Positions 18,424-28,545 of a stretch of DNA of 64,000 nucleotides are shown piece after piece. Source of the DNA: DATMER01 sp035556715 (GTDB lineage: Bacteria; Acidobacteriota; Thermoanaerobaculia; Multivoradales; UBA5704). Positions within the stretch are counted from its first letter, which is position 1; each line of letters starts with the position of its first letter. The notes under the pieces are model-generated. The model ran no database searches. It was given only the letters and a program-made list of their open reading frames with translations, and had not been told where the DNA came from. The position numbers and the translations under genes are program-made. The DNA lies in NCBI GenBank assembly GCA_035556715.1, contig DATMER010000032.1, positions 22,599 to 86,598 on the forward strand, in the 5' to 3' direction.

Positions 18424-19716
18424 CTAGACTCCGTCCTTGAAGTAACGGTATTCCGGGAAGGGGCACCGGCGCTCGCGGATGTGCGCCTCGATCTCCTCGG
18501 GGAAGCGCTCCACCAGCGACTTGACGGGGCCGACCGCCGCGTCGCCCAGGGCGCACAGCGAGTTGCCGCCGACGTTGCCGGCCACGGACTTGAGCAGCAT
18601 GGCGTCGCCCTCGCGCCCCTCGCCGTGCTCGAGGCGCTTGAGCAGCAGCTCCATCCAGTTCGTGCCCTCGCGGCAGGGGGTGCACTGGCCGCACGACTCG
18701 TGGTTGAAGAACTTGGCGAGCCGGGCCACGGAGCGCACCATGCAGACGGTCTCGTCCATGACGATCACCGCCGCCGAGCCGAGCATGGAGCCGGCCTTGG
18801 CCACGGTGTCGAAGTCCATCTTGATGTCGATCTCCGACGCCTTCAGGAGCGGGGCCGAGGCGCCGCCCGGGATGAAGGCCTTGAGCTGGCCCTGCCGCCA
18901 CATGCCGCCGGCCGCCTCCAGCATCTCGCGGAAGGTGATGCCGATCGGGTGCTCGTAGGTGCCGGGTCGTTCCACGTGGCCGGAGATGGCGTAGAGCTTG
19001 GGGCCGGTGTTGCGCTCGTCCGTGCCGATCGACTTGAACCAGTCCGCGCCGCGGTTGATGATGTGCGGCACGTTGCAGAGCGTCTCGACGTTGTTGATCA
19101 CGGTGGGCGCGCCGAAGGCGCCGACGACCGCGGGGAACGGGGGCTTGACCCGCGGCTGGCCGCGCTTGCCTTCGAGCGACTCCAGCATCCCGGTCTCCTC
19201 GCCGCAGATGTAGGCGCCCGCGCCGCGGTGCACGTACATGTTCAGCTTGAAGCCCGAGCCCATCGCGCTGTTGCCGAGGATGCGCGCGTCGTAGGCCTCC
19301 TTCAGGGCCCGCTCCAGGATCGCGGCGGCCTTGGTGTACTCGCCGCGGATGTAGATGTAGCAGGTCTCGGCGTGGACCGCCCAGCAGCAGATGGCGCACC
19401 CCTCGATGAGCTGGTGGGGGTCGTGCTCCATGAGCAGGCGGTCCTTGAAGGTGCCGGGCTCGGACTCGTCCGCGTTGCAGACGAGGTACTTGGGCTTGTC
19501 TTTGCCTTTCGGGATGAAGCCCCACTTCATGCCCGCGGGGAAGCCGGCGCCGCCGCGTCCGCGGAGGCCGGACTTCTTGACCTCCTCGATGACCGCCTCG
19601 GGCTCCATCTTGAGCGCCTTGGCGAGCGCCTCGTAGCCGCCGGTCTTTTTATAACCATCCAGCGTGAGGGCGTCGCGGTTGCCGACGTTGCGCGTCAGGA
19701 CCCGTTCGAAAGCCAT
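18424..19716 (-). CDS. nuoF: NADH-quinone oxidoreductase subunit F
   Basis: 430 residues. NADH and FMN site GLRGRGGAGFPAGMKWGF (about 50-67), DESEPGTFKDR, AYICGEETGMLESLEG, and the N3 cluster CGQCTPCREG with a distal Cys near 390. Oxidises NADH and passes electrons through FMN to the iron-sulfur chain. Start ATG follows the nuoE stop directly. Confidence 0.96.
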   Translation of the reverse strand: MAFERVLTRNVGNRDALTLDGYKKTGGYEALAKALKMEPEAVIEEVKKSGLRGRGGAGFPAGMKWGFIPKGKDKPKYLVCNADESEPGTFKDRLLMEHDPHQLIEGCAICCWAVHAETCYIYIRGEYTKAAAILERALKEAYDARILGNSAMGSGFKLNMYVHRGAGAYICGEETGMLESLEGKRGQPRVKPPFPAVVGAFGAPTVINNVETLCNVPHIINRGADWFKSIGTDERNTGPKLYAISGHVERPGTYEHPIGITFREMLEAAGGMWRQGQLKAFIPGGASAPLLKASEIDIKMDFDTVAKAGSMLGSAAVIVMDETVCMVRSVARLAKFFNHESCGQCTPCREGTNWMELLLKRLEHGEGREGDAMLLKSVAGNVGGNSLCALGDAAVGPVKSLVERFPEEIEAHIRERRCPFPEYRYFKDGV

Positions 19717-20220
19717 TTACTTCAGACCTCTCAGGATGCTCCGCACCTGCTGCGGGGTCAGGTTCTCGTAATAATCGTCGTCGACCATCATCATGGGCGC
19801 GGTGTCGCACGAGCCGAGGCACTCGAAGTGGACGAACGAGCAGCGGCCGTCCGGAGTGACCTCCTCCTCGCCCACGCCGAGCTCCTTGTGCAAGGTCCCC
19901 ATGATCTCCTCGGAGCCGCGGATCTGGCAGGAGAGGTTGGTGCAGACGCGGATGCGGTGGCGACCGACCGGCTTCTGATGGAACAGGTCGTAGAAGGTGA
20001 CGACGCCGTAGACCTTGGACTCGGGCAGGTCGAGCTCGGCAGCCACGGCCTGGATCGCCTCGTCCGGCAGCCAGCCGCCGCTCAGGCGCTGGGCGATGTA
20101 GAGGGCCGGCAGCAGCACCGCCTCGGCGGTGGGGTAGCGCTTGCGCAGCTCGTCGAGCTGGCGGCGAGCCTCCGGGGTGAAGCCGGGGAAGCGGGTCTGG
20201 GGAGCGGGAGCCTCGGTCAC
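19717..20220 (-). CDS. nuoE: NADH-quinone oxidoreductase subunit E
   Basis: 167 residues. Thioredoxin-like 2Fe-2S subunit with C-x4-C (VCTNLSCQIRG) and C-x3-C (ECLGSCDTAP). GTG start overlaps the nuoA stop (GTGA). It directly follows nuoA, where nuoB, C and D are normally found. Confidence 0.95.
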   Translation of the reverse strand: MTEAPAPQTRFPGFTPEARRQLDELRKRYPTAEAVLLPALYIAQRLSGGWLPDEAIQAVAAELDLPESKVYGVVTFYDLFHQKPVGRHRIRVCTNLSCQIRGSEEIMGTLHKELGVGEEEVTPDGRCSFVHFECLGSCDTAPMMMVDDDYYENLTPQQVRSILRGLK

Positions 20221-20648
20221 GGGGTGACCTCCTTCAAGCGCTCCTGCTTCGCCACGTTCGCCACCTTCGCCACATTGCCGCGGCGGGGACCGAGCTCCAG
20301 TCCGCCCTTGAGCCAGACATAGGCGTAGCCGACGAGGATCAGGAAGAAGAAGACCATGACCGCCCAGAACAGGGGCCAGCCCGCCCACTCCTCCCTCATG
20401 ATGAGGGCCCAGGGGTAGAGGAAGGCGGCCTCCAGGTCGAAGACGATGAAGTCGATCGCGATCAGGAAGAAGGCGATCGAGATCCGCTTGTGGGAGCGGT
20501 CGAGCATGGGGACGCCCGACTCGACCGTGGTCCCCTTCACACGCCCGCCGGTCTGCCGTCCCAGGAGCTGGGACAGGCCCAGGATGGCGATCGCCATGAA
20601 GATCGCGATTCCCAGCATCAGCAGGACAGGGTAGTACTGCTCCGGCAA
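20217..20648 (-). CDS. nuoA: NADH-quinone oxidoreductase subunit A
   Basis: 143 residues, three membrane helices, with VESGVPMLDRSHKRISIAFFL and the conserved IDFIVFDLEAAFLYPWA. I start it at TTG 20648 because a GGAGG lies 8 nt upstream and the product then begins at the first helix (PEQYYPVLLMLG). The alternative GTG at 20729 falls inside the Rex-like operator and would add an unrelated basic extension. First gene of the operon. Confidence 0.88.
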   Translation of the reverse strand: MPEQYYPVLLMLGIAIFMAIAILGLSQLLGRQTGGRVKGTTVESGVPMLDRSHKRISIAFFLIAIDFIVFDLEAAFLYPWALIMREEWAGWPLFWAVMVFFFLILVGYAYVWLKGGLELGPRRGNVAKVANVAKQERLKEVTP

Positions 20649-20677
20649 AGCAGGGTCCTCCAGAACAGGTTGGTCGG

Positions 20678-20707
20678 AAAAAGGCGCCTGCCCCCGGAGC
20701 AGGCTCC
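20678..20707 (-). terminator. Intrinsic terminator / attenuator in the nuo leader
   Basis: On the minus strand GCCTGC-(7 nt)-GCAGGC, extended by GG/CC pairs across one mismatch, is followed directly by TTTTT. It lies between the Rex-like operator and the nuoA start, so it could attenuate the operon. No other minus-strand gene lies close enough upstream to need it. Confidence 0.55.
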
Positions 20708-20713
20708 GAGGGC

Positions 20714-20731
20714 ATGTGAAGGATGTCACAA
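20714..20731. promoter_or_regulatory. Predicted Rex operator upstream of nuoA
   Basis: Minus strand reads TTGTGACATCCTTCACAT, 16 of 18 positions agreeing with the Rex consensus form TTGTGAANNNNTTCACAA if the four central bases are free. It lies 65 bp before the nuoA start, in the operon that encodes Rex as its last gene. No clear -10 hexamer was found around it. Confidence 0.7.
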
Positions 20732-20762
20732 GCTAGGGGGGCGAAACAAGACGGGGTTGATC

Positions 20763-20815
20763 CCATCCCTTCTCTCCCCATCCCTCTCCCCCGCCTGCGC
20801 GGGGAAGAGGGGGCC
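20763..20815 (-). repeat. Dispersed GC-rich hairpin repeat, copy 1
   Basis: Minus-strand copy of a roughly 40-bp family: CCCCCTCT, a GC-rich hairpin, then GGGGGAGAGGGATGGGGAG. Related copies are at 24301, 27729, 52386, 59909 and 62868. This one is more divergent. It fills most of the gap between nuoA and the deacetylase gene. Confidence 0.6.
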
Positions 20816-20896
20816 GGAGGCACGTGACGTGCATCTTCTCCAAGCACTGATGCACTCCCGGAGAGCATGCCGGGTTACTCTTGTACCGGAGGTGCC

Positions 20897-21838
20897 ATGA
20901 CGCCAGACGCGCCGAGGGTCGCCCGCTTGGGCGGGCGGTTCGGATGTGCCCTGACGGTGGATGTAGAGGAGTGGTACCACACGTGCCTTGTGCCCGGGTA
21001 CGTGAACCCCGCGGACCGGCCGCCCCTGTGTCAGGAGCTGGACTGGCTCCTGCCCGAATTCCTCGGGATGCTCGCCGATGCCGGCTGCACCGCGACCTTC
21101 TTCGTCCTGGGCGAGGTCGCCGAGCGCATGCCGCGCCAGGTGCGCGAGATCGCCGAGGCCGGCCACGAGATCGGCAGCCATGGCTACCTCCACCTGCGGG
21201 CCACGGACCGCTCCCCCCGCGCCTTTGCCGCCGATCTGCGACGCGCCAAGGCGCTGCTCGAGGATCTCGTCGGCAAGCCGGTGCTGGGCTTCCGCGCCCC
21301 CGAATGGTCGCTGCGCAGCCTCGGCAACGCGCGCCTTCCCCTGGTGGCCGAGGCAGGATTCCTCTATGACAGCTCCCTCGCCCCCTGCGCCTTCTCCGGG
21401 CGGCCGACCAACCCGCGTTTCGCGTCGCGGCTGAACTGGCGGAGCCGGGAGCTGCTGGAGTTCCCGCCGCTCACCTTCGGCGGCGTCCTGCGCCTGCCCG
21501 CCGGGAGCTGGACCGGCCGGCTGGCAAGCCCCGAGACCCTGGTCCTGGCCGCGCTCGACCACCGCGACCACGGAGGGCTTCCCGTGGCTGTCGTCCACCC
21601 CTGGGAGGTCTCGGGCCGGCCCACACCGGGGCGGCTCACCGGCCTCGCCTGGTTCGTCCACGAGACCGGCCGGCTCGGGTACGCGCAACGCTTCCGGGAG
21701 CTGCTGCGGACGCTGCCCTGGGAGTCGATCGCCGATGCTGCCTGTCTTCACGAGCAGCACGCCAATCTGGCACCACCCCTGCAAGTCCTCGTGGATGATG
21801 CGACGGGTAGCGCAGGCGCCCCGGTCTCTGCTATCTAA
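20897..21838 (+). CDS. Polysaccharide deacetylase (carbohydrate esterase 4, DUF3473 type)
   Basis: 313 residues. NodB-type motifs: TVDVEEWYH (catalytic and metal Asp), SHGYLH (metal histidines) and GFRAPEWS; the C-terminal VVHPWEV fits the DUF3473 subgroup found beside exopolysaccharide loci. Probably removes acetyl groups from a surface polysaccharide. The ATG at 20897 has GGAGG 5 nt upstream; an earlier ATG at 20867 has none. No export loci lie next to it. Confidence 0.88.
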   Translation: MTPDAPRVARLGGRFGCALTVDVEEWYHTCLVPGYVNPADRPPLCQELDWLLPEFLGMLADAGCTATFFVLGEVAERMPRQVREIAEAGHEIGSHGYLHLRATDRSPRAFAADLRRAKALLEDLVGKPVLGFRAPEWSLRSLGNARLPLVAEAGFLYDSSLAPCAFSGRPTNPRFASRLNWRSRELLEFPPLTFGGVLRLPAGSWTGRLASPETLVLAALDHRDHGGLPVAVVHPWEVSGRPTPGRLTGLAWFVHETGRLGYAQRFRELLRTLPWESIADAACLHEQHANLAPPLQVLVDDATGSAGAPVSAI

Positions 21839-21874
21839 GGCGTGCTATCTAAGGGCGATTGGGGAGAGAGGGGT

Positions 21875-21961
21875 TGGTGCGAAAGGGGGGACTCGAACCC
21901 CCACGGCCTTGCGACCACAAGATCCTGAATCTTGCGCGTCTACCAATTCCGCCACTTTCGC
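21875..21961 (-). tRNA. tRNA-Leu, anticodon CAG
   Basis: 87-nt leucine tRNA. Acceptor arms GCGAAAG and CTTTCGC pair. The anticodon stem CAAGA/TCTTG encloses TTCAGGA, giving CAG. The T arm is GTGGGGGTTCGAGTCCCCC, a long class II variable arm is present and CCA is encoded. Confidence 0.97.
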
Positions 21962-21993
21962 GCGGGGCAGATTCTAGGGAGACAACCGTGGCC

Positions 21994-24276
<2,283 letters not shown>

Positions 24277-24300
24277 GGAGTAGTCCGCAGCGGGTGGGAG

Positions 24301-24342
24301 GGCCCCCTCTCCTGCGGAGCAGGGGAGGGATGGGGAGGGGTC
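24301..24342 (+). repeat. Dispersed GC-rich hairpin repeat, copy 2 (uninterrupted form)
   Basis: Hairpin of CCCCTCTCCTGC and GCAGGGGAGGG type followed by ATGGGGAGGGGTC. It lies between convergent rnr and the SIR2-STAND gene and could end both transcripts. Near-identical to the two halves of the interrupted copy at 59909/60351, and to 27729-27769 in inverted orientation. Confidence 0.75.
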
Positions 24343-27342
24343 TTATGGGATCTCGCCGAATTCTTCTCGCAGCTCCTCGACTTGGTCCTGCCGGTTGACG
24401 CTCTCCCAAGCCTCCCGGGCGGCTCGTAAGTGACCTTGGCGCTCCTCGGATCCGTCGGGAGCGAGCCGGGCAAGGCGAACGTGAGCCCAGCCAATGGAAT
24501 AACGCGCCTGTACTCTCTTATAGAGGCCAAGCGACTCCGCGAACTTTGCTCCGGCCGTCTCACGGTCGGAGCGTCGGAGCGCGATGTCGCCCAGTTTCTG
24601 GATGCAGTTGGCCTCTCCCAGCACGGAGCTGACTCTTCTGTAGAGAGGCAAAGCTTCCTGGTATCGATCGCGGGCAGCGTCGAGGTCGGATCGTAGGAGC
24701 GCGATGTCGCCCAGGCTCTGGATGCAGTTGGCCTCTCCCAGCACGGAGCTGATTCTTCTGTAGAGAGGCAAAGCCTCCTCATAGCGGTCGCGGGCGGCAT
24801 CGTGGTCGGAGCGTCGGAGCGCGATGTCGCCCAGTCTCCAGATGCAAGTGGCCTCTCCCAGCACGTCACCGACTCTTCTGTAGAGAGGCAAAGCCTCCTC
24901 GTAGCGGTCGCGGGCGGCGTCGTGGTCGGATCCTAGGAGCGCGATGTCGCCCAGGCTACGGATGCAGTTGGCCTCTCCCAGCACGTCGCCGACTCTTCTG
25001 TAGAGAGGTAAGGCCTCCTGGTAGCGATCGCGGGCAGCGTCGTGGTCGGAGCGTTGGAGCGCGATGTTGCCCAGGCTCCGGATGCAGTTGGCCTCTCCCA
25101 GCACGTTGCCGACTCTTCTGTAGAGGGCTAAAGCCTCCTCGTAGCGGTTGCGGGCGGCGTCGTGGTCGGAGCGTAAGAGCGCAATGTCGCCCAGTTTTTT
25201 GGCGCATGCGGCCTGCAGCCACTCTCTTTCCGTGGTTTGGGCAACGTGCATGGCCCGCTCCAGGGATGCTTGCGTACCCCGGCCGGAGAATCGCACGAAC
25301 TCACCAAAGCCGACAGCAGCCCAAACCGCCGGCTCGGGATCAGTTCTCTCCAAACCCAAGGAGATCATGGAATCTACATTTCCGAGCTCATTGACCAACT
25401 TCGCTGCCGCCTCGGCTCCTCTGTCCGCGCCAACTTGCTCTCCCTGCTCAGCCAAGTTGAGGTAGTGCTCGATGACACGACTGAGATCCTCCTCCTGCGC
25501 AGGATGCTGTCTGTGAACATATTCTCGAATTGGAGCCAAGACCCGCACCCGGGTAGCCTGGTTGAACCCGAGCCCCACCTTCCTCAGGATTGACGCGGCT
25601 TCGTCGCCATCTCCGGGAAGGAGAGCATCTAAATCCTGGCGGGCTGCCCCGTCCGGGAGCAGAGCGAGCACAGTGAGAAGCCTGTGAGCTTCCGGAGTCA
25701 TGCGGGCTCCTGAGATCGAAAGCTCTAGAGAAACCTCAAAGTTTGTGAGCCGCTCCCTGCCATCCGCGCGGCGGAGCAGGGCGGTCCGCTTTTCCTGCCA
25801 CTGCTTCCAGAGCCTTGTCAGGTCGGAATCTCCCTCGGCCTGGTGGGCCATGAGCACGACGGCGATGGGAAGGCGGTCCACCGCCTCAAGGAGACGGTCG
25901 AGGTCGGGATCGGACCGGAAGCGCGCACCGGCAACGTCCACGAACGTGTCACGGGCGGCAGGGAGCCCGAGAGGGCCGACCCGGATGGCCTCCCTCCACT
26001 TCGGCCCGAACGGGCGCTGGTCGCCGCGGACCGAAGCCACCAGGACCACCCCCGGTGTCGTGCTCAACTGGGTGAGCAACTCCTCGACGGGGGAAGTATC
26101 CGCTTCCCAGGGCGTCTCCAGGTTGTCGAGGGCCAGGACGGCCGGCTCGCTCTCCAGGTTCTGGAACAGGCGGCCTTCCAGATCTGGGCCTGATTCGAGA
26201 CCGACGCCCAGCGAGATCTCCGCCACCACGGCATCGCGGCTCTTGGTGCCGTCGCACCGGATGAAGAACCTACGGTCTCTGTAACGGGCTTTGACCCGCG
26301 GCTCATGGAGGGCTTCGAGCGTGAGAGTTGTCTTTCCCACTCCCGGAGGGCCGAGGATAGGGGTGGGGGGCGGAGAGGGCTGGAGAAGCGTCTCGACCAG
26401 CTCGCGAACCTCGTCCTCGCGGCCGAAACATCGGGGCGGCCGGCCAGGGAGGCGGGACGGGCGAGCTGTCGGCGTGGGCTTGTCCTCTTCCTTCCTGCCG
26501 GCCGTTGCGAAAGAGCCGAGGCTACGCACGAACGCACCGAGATCCCCATGCTTCGGACCGTAGAAAATAGGAAAGATCCGGTCCTCCCGATGCTTTTCCC
26601 GCAGTTTCTCGAGCTCGTCCTCCTTGCAGAGCCGGTAATGCCGGGCCTCCGCATCTTGGAATGCCTCCCGCGCCCAAGCAAGGAGAGCTCCGAAGTTGGG
26701 GTCGTCCAGCCCGTCCCCGCAGCCGATGAAGAGCAGGGTGTGGAGAGTCTGGATGGCTCGAAGAACCGCCTGGGCGTACTGATTGCCGCGGATGTGCTCG
26801 TAGGAGCGGATGCCCAGGACGACCGACTCCGGCTCCTCCCAATACCCGTGAAGATGGAGGATGCCGGGCTCCTCTCCCCGGATGATCCGGGCGGCCTTGT
26901 CGCCATCCCGCCAGGTCACGGCTGGGCGGCCGGTGGCATTCTCCAGCAGGCTGTCGTAGTTCGTGGTCGCGATGGGCAGGCCGAGATCGCGGATGGCCTC
27001 GACGACGGTCCGATCCTTCGGCTCCAGCTTCCCTACCGTCTCATGAAGCCAGCGGCGGTACTCGCCGCCTGTGGGGAAGCCGAGCTTGCCGGAGATTTTT
27101 TCGGCAGCGATGAGGAGGTCGTCTAGATCCCCGGACCGGATCTCCTCTTGCACCCGACTCGCCCATTTCGAGTCGAGCCCCCGGACGGCAACGCATCGCT
27201 CAACGCCGTTCTCCAGGAGCCCTTGCCAGGAGGCGAGAGGATCGCCTTGCGTGGCCCCGATCGACACGCCCGCTCCGACCACCACGAGGACGTGGCCCTT
27301 GGCGATCTCGGCCCGGAGGTCTTCGGCAAGGTCGTGGGTCAT
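24343..27342 (-). CDS. SIR2 - STAND NTPase - TPR protein (NLR-like, candidate anti-phage)
   Basis: 999 residues from ATG 27342, which has GGAG 6 nt upstream; GTG 27354 is possible. Domains: SIR2-like NADase at about 10-275 (VVGAGVS near 21-27, TNYD near 127, catalytic HLHG near 163); NB-ARC/STAND NTPase at about 305-560 (CFGREDEV, Walker A GPPGVGKTT near 331, hydrophobic VLALDNLE); winged-helix region; then six 40-residue TPR-type repeats (LGDIALxRSDxDAARDRY). The architecture matches bacterial NLR-like defence proteins, where TPR binding of a trigger activates NAD+ destruction. Function is inferred from architecture alone. Confidence 0.88.
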   Translation of the reverse strand: MTHDLAEDLRAEIAKGHVLVVVGAGVSIGATQGDPLASWQGLLENGVERCVAVRGLDSKWASRVQEEIRSGDLDDLLIAAEKISGKLGFPTGGEYRRWLHETVGKLEPKDRTVVEAIRDLGLPIATTNYDSLLENATGRPAVTWRDGDKAARIIRGEEPGILHLHGYWEEPESVVLGIRSYEHIRGNQYAQAVLRAIQTLHTLLFIGCGDGLDDPNFGALLAWAREAFQDAEARHYRLCKEDELEKLREKHREDRIFPIFYGPKHGDLGAFVRSLGSFATAGRKEEDKPTPTARPSRLPGRPPRCFGREDEVRELVETLLQPSPPPTPILGPPGVGKTTLTLEALHEPRVKARYRDRRFFIRCDGTKSRDAVVAEISLGVGLESGPDLEGRLFQNLESEPAVLALDNLETPWEADTSPVEELLTQLSTTPGVVLVASVRGDQRPFGPKWREAIRVGPLGLPAARDTFVDVAGARFRSDPDLDRLLEAVDRLPIAVVLMAHQAEGDSDLTRLWKQWQEKRTALLRRADGRERLTNFEVSLELSISGARMTPEAHRLLTVLALLPDGAARQDLDALLPGDGDEAASILRKVGLGFNQATRVRVLAPIREYVHRQHPAQEEDLSRVIEHYLNLAEQGEQVGADRGAEAAAKLVNELGNVDSMISLGLERTDPEPAVWAAVGFGEFVRFSGRGTQASLERAMHVAQTTEREWLQAACAKKLGDIALLRSDHDAARNRYEEALALYRRVGNVLGEANCIRSLGNIALQRSDHDAARDRYQEALPLYRRVGDVLGEANCIRSLGDIALLGSDHDAARDRYEEALPLYRRVGDVLGEATCIWRLGDIALRRSDHDAARDRYEEALPLYRRISSVLGEANCIQSLGDIALLRSDLDAARDRYQEALPLYRRVSSVLGEANCIQKLGDIALRRSDRETAGAKFAESLGLYKRVQARYSIGWAHVRLARLAPDGSEERQGHLRAAREAWESVNRQDQVEELREEFGEIP
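24581..25193 (-). repeat. 120-bp tandem repeats encoding the TPR domain
   Basis: The string GCGATGTCGCCC recurs at exactly 120-bp steps from 24581 to 25181 (once as GCGATGTTGCCC), six units in all. Each unit encodes one 40-residue repeat. DNA identity between neighbours is very high, implying recent duplication or gene conversion. Confidence 0.9.
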
Positions 27343-27428
27343 GCTCGGCTCCACTGAACAGGAGAATGCTACCGGATTACCGGGCGCAGCACGTCACGGG
27401 GATGGTCCTCCCCGAGCGGGGACGATCT

Positions 27429-27725
27429 CGTACCCGATGGGGAGGGAGCGCACGGGCCGAGGACGATCCGCCCGCGGCGGTATGGCCTTGTCCCCGAGGC
27501 GTGGAACGCGTACGCCCCGTGGCTGAGCCGTGCGCGCCGGGTACGGGGCGTACGCGAACGGTACGGCGCGCACGCGAAGGGGACGACTCGTCCTCGCGGG
27601 GTAGGGCCTCGTACCCCGCCGGTACGGCTTGCAATCGCCGGGTGCGAGCTTCTACCCTGCGGGTATACCTCGTCCCCGAAGGATACGGCTTCCTCCCCCG
27701 ATGGGGAGGCTTTCCCCAACGGCTT
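27429..27725. repeat. Degenerate 20-21 bp semi-palindromic array A
   Basis: Fifteen units starting at 27430 with G[T/C][A/C]C-type cores. Spacing is 20 bp eight times in a row, then alternates 21 and 20. Typical units hold a small dyad such as GTACCCCGCCGGTAC or CTACCCTGCGGGTA. Units differ from each other by many substitutions, and no two are identical. The array occupies most of the gap between the SIR2-STAND gene and vapBC. The 20-bp period breaks any reading frame, so it is probably not selected as protein. Same motif family as array D at 62.5 kb. Confidence 0.8.
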
Positions 27726-27728
27726 GGG

Positions 27729-27769
27729 ACCCCCTCCCCAGCCCTCCCCTGCTGCGCGGGAGAGGGGGC
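27729..27769 (-). repeat. Dispersed GC-rich hairpin repeat, copy 3
   Basis: Reverse complement matches copy 2 (24301) over about 39 bp with only a few differences. The two therefore form an inverted pair around the SIR2-STAND gene and array A. Confidence 0.7.
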
Positions 27770-27790
27770 AGCACGCAGGGTCGAGCAGGG

Positions 27791-27828
27791 GGAGAAGAAA
27801 GAGCGCAAGCGGCGGCGGTAGGCAGTAG
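27791..27828 (+). repeat. Right direct repeat (copy of the rnr tail)
   Basis: Matches 24246-24283 as described there; it would encode a basic KKERKRRR-stop tail like that of RNase R but is attached to no gene. Confidence 0.5.
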
Positions 27829-27862
27829 AGACCGGCGTAGATCTGTGTAGTACACTGTATTC

Positions 27863-28096
27863 ATGCGCACGACATTGACGATCCGGACCGACGAGAATCT
27901 CCGCGAAGCTCTGAAAGCTCGGGCTGCCGTTCAGGGGAAGTCCGTCTCCGAGGTCGCTCGTGAGATCCTGAGCGAAGCTCTTGCCGAGCGCCCGCTCTCC
28001 GAACGGATTGGACATCTGAGGGGGCAGCTCGATCTAAAGTCGGGCACCTCAGATCCCTGGCGAGAGCGCCTCCGCGAGCGCAACTGGCGGCCTTGA
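27863..28096 (+). CDS. Ribbon-helix-helix antitoxin of a VapBC-type pair
   Basis: 77 residues. N-terminal ribbon-helix-helix pattern (TTLTIRTDENLREALKARA, then GKSVSEVAREIL). The C-terminal tail is the likely toxin-binding part. A TACACT hexamer ends 6 nt before the ATG and no Shine-Dalgarno is present, suggesting a leaderless mRNA. Overlaps the toxin gene by four bases. The CopG/FitA-like class differs from the AbrB antitoxin at 2.8 kb. Confidence 0.85.
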   Translation: MRTTLTIRTDENLREALKARAAVQGKSVSEVAREILSEALAERPLSERIGHLRGQLDLKSGTSDPWRERLRERNWRP

Positions 28097-28527
28097 GAAC
28101 CTGGCTTCTCGACACCGGTCCTATCGTCGCCTATCTAGACGCTTCGGAACCGGACCATCGCAGGGTCGCCGCCCGGCTGGACGCGTTCAAGGGGCAGCTC
28201 TATACGACGAGCGCGGTGATCACGGAAGCCATGCACTTCGTGGCGGGGGTGCGCAAGGGTCCATCCTTGCTCGCAGAGCTTGTCGCCGACAGTGGGCTTC
28301 AGGTCCTGGACTTCAGCAGTGCCATATGGCTGGCCGAGGCCGCTCAGCGGATGGAGAAGTACGCTGACCTGCCGATGGACTTTGCCGACGCTACTCTCGT
28401 CCTCCTGGGGGAGCACATCGATGTCTTCGAGGTGCTGACGTTCGATCGCCGCGGCTTCTCCGCGTTTCGCTCATCACGAGGCAAACACTTCTCGATGGTT
28501 CTGGACCTACCTGACTCCAAAGCCTGA
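28093..28527 (+). CDS. PIN-domain toxin VapC
   Basis: 144 residues from a TTG start that overlaps the antitoxin stop (TTGA). PIN acidic residues: D7 (LLDTGPIVAYLD), E in ITEAMHF, D in PMDFADATLV and D in LTFDRRGF. Putative Mg-dependent endoribonuclease. Second VapBC system in the window, not closely similar to the first. Confidence 0.88.
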   Translation: MRTWLLDTGPIVAYLDASEPDHRRVAARLDAFKGQLYTTSAVITEAMHFVAGVRKGPSLLAELVADSGLQVLDFSSAIWLAEAAQRMEKYADLPMDFADATLVLLGEHIDVFEVLTFDRRGFSAFRSSRGKHFSMVLDLPDSKA

Positions 28528-28545
28528 CCCTCACCCTCTTCGGAG

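Noticed and set aside
16003..20322. A very long open frame on the plus strand opposite nuoH to nuoE
   Set aside because: Composition is typical of a GC-rich shadow (His, Arg, Gly and Ala runs), and every minus-strand gene beneath it is a clear complex I subunit.
20717..20729. GTG 20729 as the nuoA start
   Set aside because: It falls inside the Rex-like operator and lacks a ribosome-binding site; TTG 20648 has GGAGG at the right distance.
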